Program-made: the position numbers and the translations under genes | DNA from: a bacterium Ga0077546 | GTDB lineage: Bacteria > Cyanobacteriota > Vampirovibrionia > Obscuribacterales > Obscuribacteraceae | Length of the DNA: 10,830 nt | Assembly (NCBI GenBank): GCA_001464165.1 | Contig: LNEX01000139.1 | Coordinates: 1 to 10,830 of the forward strand | Direction: 5' to 3' | In this document: piece after piece, positions 1-7,170 of the stretch | Layout: every line of letters starts with the position of its first letter | Numbering within the stretch: the first letter of the stretch is position 1 | Notes under the pieces: generated by a model | What the model was told of the DNA's origin: nothing | What the model saw: only the letters and a program-made list of their open reading frames with translations | Databases searched by the model: none

Positions 1-867
1 GAGCGACTCATACATAATGCAACCAAGTGAATAGAGGTCAGAACGAGCGTCAACTCTAGTTTGATCAAGGCACTGCTCTGGGCTCATGTAAAATGCATTT
101 TGAACAGTATCTATGGGCATGCCAAAGTCGCTGACCTTAACGGTGTCGGCAGAAATATCGCTGGTAACAATGCTAATTCTGTCTGGTGAAAGATTGCCGT
201 GATACAAATTGCGCGAGTGAGCGTCTGTCAACACCTCGCATACTTGAGTAAAAATATTAATGAAGGACGCAATATCAAGACGTTTAGTACGCTTGAAGAG
301 ACTAGTAAGAGATTCGCCCTCAACCCAGTCCATCACCACATACGGTGTGCCATTGTCAGCAACACCATTCTCGTAGACTGAAACATGATTGGGGTGAGTC
401 AACTCGTTTGCCTTGATGGCAGCCTTCTGAATAGCCCGAATTTGCGCACTGTCACTGACGCGCTCATTAAAGATGCGGACGGCAACGAAGCCTTCAATTG
501 CATCATTCTTCGCGACATAAGTGGTGCTAAGAGCGTCTTTATGAATTTCCCAAAGCAGATCATATTGAAGAAAACGCTGCGACTCTTTGACAGGAGTAAG
601 TTCTCCGTATTTGAGCAGCTTTTGCAAGTCGCTAACAACAGCAGCCGCAGGTGATGGCGTCGGAGCTGAATTGGGTGCGGAATCGGGCGAAGGTTCTGGC
701 ACTGACATATCAAGAAGATCGGCTGGCGGCGCCACAATCTCTCTCAATATCGGTTTTGAGTCTTTTACTAAAGGTTCTACAGTCAGTTCAACAGATTGAG
801 GGCGAGCATAATCTAGCAGCTGCTCTCGTTTGCGAAGAGAGCGGCTGCCCGTTTGTCTTTTAGGCAT
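1..867 (-). CDS. PknB-like protein kinase fold, probable pseudokinase (C-terminus cut off by window edge)
   Basis: Reading the minus strand from an ATG at 867 gives 289 residues, open to the window edge. Residues 1-20 are basic and about 45-76 are Pro/Ala/Ser-rich (linker-like). A Ser/Thr-kinase fold follows from about residue 100. Seen landmarks are the beta-3 strand VAVR (128-131), the hinge VVMDWVEG (177-184), HGNLSPDR at the catalytic loop (223-230), DFG (247-249), MSPEQ (261-265) and DARSDLYSLG (273-282). The later part is PknB-like, but the catalytic elements are degraded. The glycine-rich loop is absent (IHKDALSTTY), the ATP-binding Lys is Arg131, the HRD Asp is Asn225, and the loop's Lys and Asn are Ser and Arg. 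The activation segment between DFG and SPE is only about 12 residues. From family knowledge this predicts little or no phosphotransfer; a scaffold or sensing role is inference. There is no clear Shine-Dalgarno at this start. It is divergent from the WD40 gene. The C-terminal domains lie outside the window. Confidence 0.85.
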   Translation of the reverse strand, partial: MPKRQTGSRSLRKREQLLDYARPQSVELTVEPLVKDSKPILREIVAPPADLLDMSVPEPSPDSAPNSAPTPSPAAAVVSDLQKLLKYGELTPVKESQRFLQYDLLWEIHKDALSTTYVAKNDAIEGFVAVRIFNERVSDSAQIRAIQKAAIKANELTHPNHVSVYENGVADNGTPYVVMDWVEGESLTSLFKRTKRLDIASFINIFTQVCEVLTDAHSRNLYHGNLSPDRISIVTSDISADTVKVSDFGMPIDTVQNAFYMSPEQCLDQTRVDARSDLYSLGCIMYESL

Positions 868-900
868 TGATGTTTAAATTTTTCTGGTAAGGAAAGACCG

Positions 901-3024
901 ATGGGATTGAGCGTAACAAATGAAACTACTGGAAAAGTCGCCAATTGTCAAGAGATATTTTCCTGCATAATTGACGCCCCCCCAGGGAGAGCAATAATGG
1001 ACGATCATCAGCATCCCAAGATGAAAGTAGATGAGGCAGGAAATCTCTGGCTAAACTTTGGCCAATACGGCCAAGAGGTTGAACTTGCTTGTTTCTCGAA
1101 AGACGGCTCACGGCTTCTAACTGTCGAAGAAGTTGGCGTAGCAAAAATATTCGACACTGAATCAAGCGAGCTAATCGGTGAAATTCGCCCTACTAGTGCA
1201 CTGACCGGCAGCGACAAAGCCCCGACCACAAGCGAATTTGAAGTGTACATAGAAGCGGCCGCTCTAGACAGCAATGGCAAGCTTGCCTTACTTGGTCTAA
1301 ACGATGGAACCGCAGGAGTTTTTGAAGTCGCCACTGGCAAGCGTCTTTCCACCCTCTTGCAGAAAGAGGCACCACCAGATCACTGGGAATTAATTCGAGC
1401 AGTCAACTATTCTAACGATGGCACAATGGCAATTGTTGGATTTTACGACCGTACAGTTGGAGTTTGGAACACTACCGGTGAAAAGCTAATTGCCCGGTTT
1501 TGCCCTGACGATGCCGAGCTTTACTACTCAAAAGATGGCTGGGGGCGCGAGAACCTAGTTACTTCAGTGGCAGCATCTGCCGATAACCACTTTATATTTG
1601 TTGGTTGTATGGACTATACCTGCAACATTTGGGATTTAGAAAAACACGAATCCATCTTTAGAGCCACTGAGTACAGAGAAGAAGTAATCTGTCTTACTGC
1701 AGCAGAAGATGTTTTTCTGTGGGCCACCGCCGGTGGTAGCGTATGGAAGAAAGACAGAAACAATGAGCCGAAGAAGCTACTAGCATCCAAAGAGAGCTGG
1801 GTAGAAGCAAAGTTTGCCCCTAGCGGAGAGTTTCTACTCGCAAGAACTAGGGCTGGCGAAATTCAAAAACGAAATTTGTTCAATGGCGAACTTGAAGTAC
1901 TAGCAACTTTGCGGTCAGCTGAGCTTTTCGAGACTTGTACAACATTTGGTTTTATGAACGGCGACAATTATTTTTATTCTCCTTCAAACGAATCTATAAA
2001 GCTAGACGATATAACCATCAAAGCAATTGACGATCAAGAGCCAGAACGGCAAGACACAATAAAGTCGGTGCTGCTATCACCAGACAAGTCGATCTTGGCC
2101 ATCAAGACGGATTGGAAAAGTATTGAACTTTGGGATAGAGCAACAGGAGAGTTTATTCGAAAACTGCCAAGTGACATTCGTCACTATGCATTCTCAAACG
2201 ATAGTAGCAAAATTGCCTTCTGCACCACAGACACAGAGCGTGGTTTCATCAAAATAGAAGATGTTAGAACAGGCGAATTAGTGCAGCGTTTTATAGTGCA
2301 TGGCATTAACGATGTAGTATTTGCCTACGGCCTAACCGACAAGACTATTATCACAGGCTCAGCCAGAGATCAGACAGTCAGACTCTGGCAAAGAGATGAC
2401 AGTAAGAGTGGCAAATACGTTGAGGTGAAGAAACTCACCTTTGACTATTGCCAAGATCTCATATTTGCCTTCCAGCCCAATGGAAATATTGTAATTGGTC
2501 ACAAAGGCGGCGAAATAGAAGTATGGTCACCAGATTTGGGCACAAAACTTTGTTCTGCGCCATTAAAGATGGAATACAATACTTTGTGGTGCATAGCTGA
2601 AAATGGAGGAGAATTTATCTATGCAGATCGCGGACAAGTATTCTCCAGAATTGATCTAACAAGCGGCTCCCTTAGCCAGTTTCAACCACCTCTAGACAGA
2701 CCAGAGTTTGTGCCGAATTCTAAGCAAGACCAAGGTATTGTTCACCGCGCTGGTGCCTTACTGTGGAGGCAGTTTGGTGGACCATATGTGCATGTATCAG
2801 ATGGTCCTCGTGGTTGGGTAACACCAATCCAAATTTCCCTAGACCAAAATCTAGTGGTGATTCCTTGCTACCTTGAGGTGGTCGTTCTCTCGCTAGGGGA
2901 AGAACCACGCATAAGGGCACGCCTGCCATTTGAGGGTCGCTTGCGTGCGGCTTATGTCGATGATGAAAAAGTTATGGCGGTAGACTCGAAAGGCAAACTG
3001 GTCTCGAAGAATTACGGAAAATGA
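901..3024 (+). CDS. Large WD40-repeat beta-propeller protein
   Basis: The product is 707 residues with no signal peptide or membrane segment, so probably cytoplasmic. Degenerate WD40 blades run almost the whole length. Their strand-ending motifs are seen at AKIFD (81-85), AGVFE (138-142), VGVWN (186-190), CNIWD (241-245), IELWD (408-412), IKIED (450-454), VRLWQ (493-497) and IEVWS (539-543). Several are followed by the usual TGE/TGK turn. The blade number fits two consecutive propellers, with divergent blades at 255-370 and after 560. WD40 propellers serve as protein-interaction platforms, and no catalytic motif is visible. In bacteria such propellers are often fused to Ser/Thr kinases; here a kinase-fold gene lies divergently next door, which hints at a split partnership (inference). 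The start is uncertain. The ATG at 901 has AAGGAAAG upstream, but an in-frame ATG at 997 (residue 33) has a good AGGGAGA and would leave room for divergent promoters. Confidence 0.88.
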   Translation: MGLSVTNETTGKVANCQEIFSCIIDAPPGRAIMDDHQHPKMKVDEAGNLWLNFGQYGQEVELACFSKDGSRLLTVEEVGVAKIFDTESSELIGEIRPTSALTGSDKAPTTSEFEVYIEAAALDSNGKLALLGLNDGTAGVFEVATGKRLSTLLQKEAPPDHWELIRAVNYSNDGTMAIVGFYDRTVGVWNTTGEKLIARFCPDDAELYYSKDGWGRENLVTSVAASADNHFIFVGCMDYTCNIWDLEKHESIFRATEYREEVICLTAAEDVFLWATAGGSVWKKDRNNEPKKLLASKESWVEAKFAPSGEFLLARTRAGEIQKRNLFNGELEVLATLRSAELFETCTTFGFMNGDNYFYSPSNESIKLDDITIKAIDDQEPERQDTIKSVLLSPDKSILAIKTDWKSIELWDRATGEFIRKLPSDIRHYAFSNDSSKIAFCTTDTERGFIKIEDVRTGELVQRFIVHGINDVVFAYGLTDKTIITGSARDQTVRLWQRDDSKSGKYVEVKKLTFDYCQDLIFAFQPNGNIVIGHKGGEIEVWSPDLGTKLCSAPLKMEYNTLWCIAENGGEFIYADRGQVFSRIDLTSGSLSQFQPPLDRPEFVPNSKQDQGIVHRAGALLWRQFGGPYVHVSDGPRGWVTPIQISLDQNLVVIPCYLEVVVLSLGEEPRIRARLPFEGRLRAAYVDDEKVMAVDSKGKLVSKNYGK
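923..951 (-). promoter_or_regulatory. Candidate sigma-70-type promoter for the pseudokinase gene
   Basis: On the minus strand a perfect TTGACA (951-946) is followed by a 17-base spacer and TAGTTT (928-923), a weak -10 that matches TATAAT at three positions. This would start a transcript near 916, about 50 bases before the kinase ATG at 867. The site lies inside the first codons of the WD40 reading frame if that starts at 901, which gives some support to the later WD40 start at 997. This is a pattern match only. Confidence 0.25.
984..990 (+). promoter_or_regulatory. Shine-Dalgarno for alternative WD40 start at 997
   Basis: AGGGAGA lies six bases before the in-frame ATG at 997-999. It directly follows a run of seven C (977-983) that sits inside the putative N-terminal extension. 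The residues encoded between 901 and 996 show no WD40 features, so the protein may really begin MDDHQHPK. The competing start at 901 has AAGGAAAG at 889-896, so the sequence alone does not settle it. Confidence 0.4.
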
Positions 3025-3146
3025 TCATCGACCAAGCATGGGAAATGATTTATCCAATTCAGGAATACATGCAGGAGCCTTATTGGAAGCGACCATAATA
3101 AGGGCCGCTAATAAGTTAAACTACCGAAGCTTATCTTGGGTTTTCA

Positions 3147-4868
3147 ATGGTTTCTTTGGGGCGATTCATAGTCTATCGGCGACTAGCACGGATGATCTCA
3201 TTGGCGTGCGCCGTAAACCTCGCCAATGCCATCTCCACAAACTTTGCAGAGCCGGTTTTGGCGACAGGAGAAGTCATGTCAGAAGTAAAAATGCTCAAGC
3301 CAGACGGCAGTATGCAAATGTGGTATTACAACTGCGAAAGGCTGTTTCGCTATCCGATCCCAACAAATTTTGATTTTTCCTATATCGACAAGAGTGGCAA
3401 AGCAATAATCACAGGCCCATTCAATATGGCCAATGACTTTGATCACGGAGTTGCAGTCGTCAAACTTGGGCAGAGAGAACTAAAAGACGGCAAGCTTATT
3501 GCCGGGCCAAGAACCATCAACATGGGCTTCTCGGCAATCGTTTCTAGCGACGGTAAAATAACACCGCTCTACAACCTAGACCTAAAGATGCCGTTTTATG
3601 ACGAGTTGGCAGTGGGCTACTTCAATAGAATTGAACCAGGCACAACCCAATTTAGACCCCACTACGACCTGATCGATAAGTCGGGTACCAAAGTTACAAA
3701 TTTCCACTGGGAAGATGCAAAAGAATTCAGCGAAGGGCTGGTCGCAGTTAAAAGTGGAGAGCCGACAGCAGAAGCTTTTGATGGACTCTGGGGCTATCAT
3801 GACAAAGCGAACAAAGTAGTGATTGCCGCTAAATTCCATAAAGCTGAGAGATTTAGCGAAGGCCTAGCTGCAGTGAGCCTGAAGGCTGAAGATCTCCGCA
3901 CAATGATTCCAGGGGCGAAGCGCTTTCACTTTGAAAACTATTGCTACATTGATCGAACAGGGAAAGTAATTATTCCCGGACCATTCCAAGAAGCAAGGCC
4001 ATTTAGAAATGGCCTTGCTGTAGTAATGAAGAATGACAAGTGGGGTTTAATCGATAAAACAGGCACAGCCGTAGTAGCCTGCGAATACGATTGGGCTGGC
4101 GACTACAGTGGCAAACTAGCACCAGTAGAGAAAGACTTGTTAGTCGGATATGTCGACGGCGCAGGAAAAGTCAAAATACCATTTAAGTTCAAAGATGCTC
4201 GCGAATTCTCAGACGGTTTGGCACCAGCGACCTTAGACGCGAAGAAATGGGGATACATTTCTGAATCAGGCGATTTTGTCATTGCTCCAAAATTTCAGCG
4301 GGCTTATCGTTTTGATGGTGGCCGGGCACTTGTCTACGCAGACTCAGATCTAGAGCCAATAACAGCGGCAAAAGATCCAGCGCAACTTCTAGCAGCAGCT
4401 AGAGGAGCACGTGATGCTGGTCAACCGAACGAAGCAAGAACGGCCTGCAATGCAATTATTGCCGCAGCACCTAATTCAGAGAGCGCCAAACAAGCTCAAT
4501 TGCTTATGACGGTCGGACTGCCAGATCACGACCTAAAGCCAGAAGTTATTGAGATGAATAACAAAGCCACATACCTAATTCAAACTCAGAAGAACAAGGA
4601 GGCGGAGGCATTGTTCAAACAAATCATAGCTGCTGAGCCTAAATTCTTCACCGCTGCTGGTGCTTATTCCTATCTCTTGCTCAGTGAGCAACGCTACGAC
4701 GAAGGCATTGAGCTACTGAAGAAAACCTTAGCCAATCACCCATCATACGCACGCGGTTACTGGCGCCTAGGACAGCTTTACACAGGCAAAGGCCTGCAAG
4801 ACCAAGCCGCTACAAAATTTGCAAAAGCAAAAGAGCTAGACCCTTACGACACTGACTACATGCAGTAA
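3147..4868 (+). CDS. WG-repeat protein with C-terminal TPR domain
   Basis: The product is 573 residues. WG (KWG) beta-repeats of the form Y/WGYIDKxGKxxI...F..A..F..GLAxV are seen beginning near 78 (SYIDKSGK), 173 (DLIDKSG), 215 (WGYHDKANK), 266 (CYIDRTGK), 299 (WGLIDKTG), 334 (GYVDGAGK) and 368 (WGYISESG), each 35-45 residues long apart from the degenerate stretch around 105-170. Residues 410-573 are Ala-rich helical TPRs, for example NKEAEALFKQIIAAEP and YDEGIELLKKTLANHP. WG repeats probably form a solenoid or propeller for protein interaction; their biochemical role is poorly known. Translation from 3147 gives a basic N-terminus (YRRLAR) and a short hydrophobic stretch ending ANA-IS, a possible signal peptide, but there is no Shine-Dalgarno there. 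The ATG at 3276 (residue 44) has a strong AGGAG and would give a cytoplasmic protein. I see no terminator or convincing promoter in the 122 bases after the WD40 gene. Confidence 0.87.
   Translation: MVSLGRFIVYRRLARMISLACAVNLANAISTNFAEPVLATGEVMSEVKMLKPDGSMQMWYYNCERLFRYPIPTNFDFSYIDKSGKAIITGPFNMANDFDHGVAVVKLGQRELKDGKLIAGPRTINMGFSAIVSSDGKITPLYNLDLKMPFYDELAVGYFNRIEPGTTQFRPHYDLIDKSGTKVTNFHWEDAKEFSEGLVAVKSGEPTAEAFDGLWGYHDKANKVVIAAKFHKAERFSEGLAAVSLKAEDLRTMIPGAKRFHFENYCYIDRTGKVIIPGPFQEARPFRNGLAVVMKNDKWGLIDKTGTAVVACEYDWAGDYSGKLAPVEKDLLVGYVDGAGKVKIPFKFKDAREFSDGLAPATLDAKKWGYISESGDFVIAPKFQRAYRFDGGRALVYADSDLEPITAAKDPAQLLAAARGARDAGQPNEARTACNAIIAAAPNSESAKQAQLLMTVGLPDHDLKPEVIEMNNKATYLIQTQKNKEAEALFKQIIAAEPKFFTAAGAYSYLLLSEQRYDEGIELLKKTLANHPSYARGYWRLGQLYTGKGLQDQAATKFAKAKELDPYDTDYMQ
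3266..3270 (+). promoter_or_regulatory. Shine-Dalgarno for alternative WG-protein start at 3276
   Basis: AGGAG lies five bases before an in-frame ATG (3276-3278, MSEVKML). It is the only good ribosome-binding site near the 5' end of this gene, while the ATGs at 3147 and 3192 have none. Choosing it removes the possible signal peptide, so it decides whether the protein is predicted as exported or cytoplasmic. Confidence 0.45.
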
Positions 4869-4871
4869 GTA

Positions 4872-6395
4872 TTAATCCCACCAGAAATTCATAACCTTGG
4901 TCTTTCTAAGCCGGTCTGCAATCTCGCGCATAACAGCTGCGTTACGGTGCTCATCGTTTGATAGCTCGATTTCTGGACAAAAGAGAAAGAACTCAGTACA
5001 CAACTCACTTAAATCGTCGGGCAATTTTTTAAAGCTAATCTTCATGCCTTCAAAAGTAGCCTCGATAACAGTGACACCATATTTCTTGTCCCAGTACTTA
5101 AGCTTTTCAATAACATGGTCATTGTCTATACCGTAGTTGATTCCACTGGTGCCCTGAGCCTTAACCATATCGAAACCAGAACTGGCCTTTGGTGTCTTGA
5201 AAACTGTAGAAACACGAATCTTGGGCGAAGCAGTAAAACGCTCGGGTTGCTCAATCAACCATTGTCTATCACCAACCTTAGTCACAGTGGAACCAGGCAA
5301 CAGCCTTAGTGAAAAACCGGCATCGGCTAAGAAACCACCAGTCCAAGACTCGGGTGAGTTCATTATTAGTTTTACCATTTGAGGCGAACTGTCACTTCCA
5401 GTATCGATACCGTGCGATGACTGCGCAACAATAGTCTTGGTACTCTCTAAATCGAGGAAATCCTTTGCATAATCAATAGGATAGAGGGCCTTGTATTGAC
5501 TCTTCTTCTGATGATCGAGACTAAGAGAATCAACATTCATACCAGCATCTTGCAAATACTTTTCTGCTTCTGCCTTGGTTTCAAACTGTACTCGTCGGTC
5601 TGAAATGTCACGTTCATCAGTTATACGATAGCCTAGCTTGGTGAGCTCAGCACGTAAACTCTCCATGCGCGCATCCGGGGCGTAAAGAGAACCACCAACG
5701 CCTCTATACTTCAAGGCCAACTGTGACTTTGCTCTGTTCTCTGGGCGCAATGTCTCCAAAGCCTTATCGCTATCTAAGTAAGTCATAGGTGTGATGGGCC
5801 TATAAGCTACACCGCCCTTAGGCTTTCCGTAGGTATCCTGCAATTCTTGCTCAATCAAAGATTGAAAAGGTTCAGCTGCAAGGCGATACTTCTTTTGGCG
5901 GTCAAACTTTTCACGACCCAGACGTTCAGCTTCCTTAGCTTCTGCCTTAGCCTCCATTTGCTCCAGCGAATATTTATTGCCTCTATTCAAAGCAGAATCA
6001 ACGAGTTCTTTCAGCTCTGGATACTTAGAGCCAATATCGTTGTAGCTCTTCACATCTTTATCTAGCATCAAAACAGGTTGATTGTAGTCTTCTTTCAAAA
6101 AGGACTTGTCTTCCCACTCCAAGCCGTCTTTGATAAGCAAAAGCACTGACTCTTCGAAACCAAGCTCTTTTGCGATTTGCTTCTCGTGATCGGTAAGAGC
6201 CATATTTTTTGATTTACTCACAGGTCGTGGGTTAAGGGGGGCGTCAACTGAAGGCATGCTCGTCGCAGAGCGGGTGGCGCCTGTTGGCAATTCACCACCA
6301 AATACCGGCGACTGGAAACAGTTACCAAGAAAGAAACCTAAGCTGATATAAAATAAGCCTGGTGTTCTGGGTTGCCTTAAGCTGCGTTGCGTCAT
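4872..6395 (-). CDS. Exported protein with C-terminal DUF4253-like domain
   Basis: From an ATG at 6395 the product is 507 residues. A Shine-Dalgarno-like GAAGGA lies upstream, so I prefer this start to one 26 codons earlier at 6473, which only adds a Leu-rich stretch. Residues 1-33 look like a Sec signal: basic start, hydrophobic LFYISLGFFLG (14-24), then small residues. An N-C pair at 25-26 is not a convincing lipobox. Residues 34-65 are a low-complexity Pro/Ser linker. Residues 66-320 are charged and mostly helical (about 145-170 Lys/Glu/Arg-rich, possible coiled coil) and I do not recognise them. The last 80 residues match the DUF4253 pattern: an ExLKYWDxKYG segment (430-440), a strand (VTVIEATFEGMKISF), helix LSELCTEFF, FCPEI (472-476) and the terminal FWWD. 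DUF4253 has no established function. The gene is convergent with the WG gene (3 bases between stops) and divergent from the YiiX-like gene. Confidence 0.8.
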   Translation of the reverse strand: MTQRSLRQPRTPGLFYISLGFFLGNCFQSPVFGGELPTGATRSATSMPSVDAPLNPRPVSKSKNMALTDHEKQIAKELGFEESVLLLIKDGLEWEDKSFLKEDYNQPVLMLDKDVKSYNDIGSKYPELKELVDSALNRGNKYSLEQMEAKAEAKEAERLGREKFDRQKKYRLAAEPFQSLIEQELQDTYGKPKGGVAYRPITPMTYLDSDKALETLRPENRAKSQLALKYRGVGGSLYAPDARMESLRAELTKLGYRITDERDISDRRVQFETKAEAEKYLQDAGMNVDSLSLDHQKKSQYKALYPIDYAKDFLDLESTKTIVAQSSHGIDTGSDSSPQMVKLIMNSPESWTGGFLADAGFSLRLLPGSTVTKVGDRQWLIEQPERFTASPKIRVSTVFKTPKASSGFDMVKAQGTSGINYGIDNDHVIEKLKYWDKKYGVTVIEATFEGMKISFKKLPDDLSELCTEFFLFCPEIELSNDEHRNAAVMREIADRLRKTKVMNFWWD

Positions 6396-6444
6396 GCGAA
6401 CTTTTCCTTCAAAACAAAGCAATTGCAGCATTGGCAATAGCAGG

Positions 6445-6462
6445 ACCAATAATATCATTGGT
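6445..6462. repeat. Inverted repeat in the divergent intergenic region, candidate operator
   Basis: ACCAAT and ATTGGT form a perfect 6-base inverted repeat separated by six bases. Another ATTGG occurs just upstream at 6430-6434. The element lies between the DUF4253 gene start (6395) and the YiiX-like gene start (6490), where a shared regulator could bind. Short palindromes occur by chance in AT-rich spacers, so this is suggestive only. Confidence 0.25.
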
Positions 6463-6489
6463 ATTAACAACAAAGCTTTGGAAGCCCAG

Positions 6490-7149
6490 ATGGCAATGAA
6501 AATAGCCTATCGACAAGAAAACAAGCTCCGCCAGGCAATGCTAAACATGAGCCTAGCTTGCCTTTTTACTTTGCCAACATTATGCGGCTGCACCCCCGGA
6601 CCAACTAAACCGCTCCATGACGGCGACATCATCTTCCAAACGTCACAGTCGAGCCAAAGTCAGGCGATACAGGCAGCAACTCACTCAAAGTACTCGCACA
6701 TGGGAGTTCTCTTCAAGCAAGACGGTAGTTGGTATGTATATGAGGCTGTTGGTCCTGTAAAATCAACTGCGCTAAATCACTGGATTGCCAGAGGGAGCGG
6801 ACATCACTATTCAGTTATGCGACTGAAGACTCCAGATACTCTTAGCCCAAGCCAGCTAAAAAGACTCAAGAATGAGGGCCTGAAATTTAGAGGCAAGCCA
6901 TACGACCAATACTTTGGCTGGTCAGACGAAAAAATCTATTGCTCAGAGCTAGTGTGGAAAATGTACAAGTCTGCTCTAAATATTGAACTAGGAAAACTCA
7001 CTACACTTGGAAGCTTCGACCTCAGGGCACCTGAAGTCAAAGCAAAATTGAAAGAGCGATACGGAAACAAAGTGCCTCTTCAAGAAAAGACTATTTCACC
7101 ACGTGACATTTGCGACTGTAGTTTTTTACGTAAGATCGACGAGAGATGA
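6490..7149 (+). CDS. yiiX: YiiX-family permuted papain-fold amidase, lipoprotein
   Basis: The product is 219 residues from the ATG at 6490, preceded by GGAAG. Upstream in-frame codons to 6394 overlap the divergent gene's start and look non-coding. The N-terminus is basic (KIAYRQENKLRQ), then hydrophobic, ending in the lipobox LCGC with lipidated Cys34. The rest closely follows the E. coli YiiX pattern as I remember it: GDIIFQTS (45-52), AIQAATHSKYSHMG (59-72), YEAVGPVK (84-91), KPYDQYF (136-142), YCSELVWK (150-157) and AKLKERYGNKVPL near the C-terminus. In this circularly permuted NlpC/P60-like superfamily (YebB/YiiX, PF05708) the His comes before the Cys. Here His70, Glu85 and Cys151 are in the expected places, so the enzyme looks active, probably as a cysteine hydrolase of amide bonds in the envelope. 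The exact substrate is not established. The ends of this gene and the convergent TPR gene are 21 bases apart. Confidence 0.9.
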   Translation: MAMKIAYRQENKLRQAMLNMSLACLFTLPTLCGCTPGPTKPLHDGDIIFQTSQSSQSQAIQAATHSKYSHMGVLFKQDGSWYVYEAVGPVKSTALNHWIARGSGHHYSVMRLKTPDTLSPSQLKRLKNEGLKFRGKPYDQYFGWSDEKIYCSELVWKMYKSALNIELGKLTTLGSFDLRAPEVKAKLKERYGNKVPLQEKTISPRDICDCSFLRKIDER

Positions 7150-7170
7150 AGCTGCTGCCACAACAGCAAC

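Noticed and set aside
399..737. Minus-strand 112-codon frame at the left end
   Set aside because: It is antiparallel-frame noise within the kinase-fold gene, whose own frame shows clear family motifs; the plus-strand frames in the same region are shadows too.
3038..3373. Plus-strand open frame of 111 codons after the WD40 gene
   Set aside because: It overlaps the WG-protein gene in another frame, has no recognisable domain, and has a composition unlike the neighbours.
3147..4400. WG-repeat coding region as a possible DNA tandem repeat or CRISPR-like array
   Set aside because: The repeats are visible only at protein level, with diverged DNA and uneven lengths.
6396..6473. N-terminal extension of the DUF4253 protein to a start at 6473
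   Set aside because: The ATG at 6395 has a Shine-Dalgarno-like GAAGGA and is followed by a normal signal peptide; the upstream Leu-rich stretch would give two hydrophobic segments in a row and run through the divergent promoter region.
6394..6489. N-terminal extension of the YiiX-like protein to an ATG at 6394
   Set aside because: It has no ribosome-binding site, overlaps the divergent gene's start codon and would bury the lipoprotein signal peptide 65 residues deep.
7153..7168. TGCTG/CAGCA hairpin between the convergent YiiX-like and TPR genes
   Set aside because: The stem is only 5 bp with a 6-base loop and there is no T-tract on either strand, so it is too weak to call a terminator.
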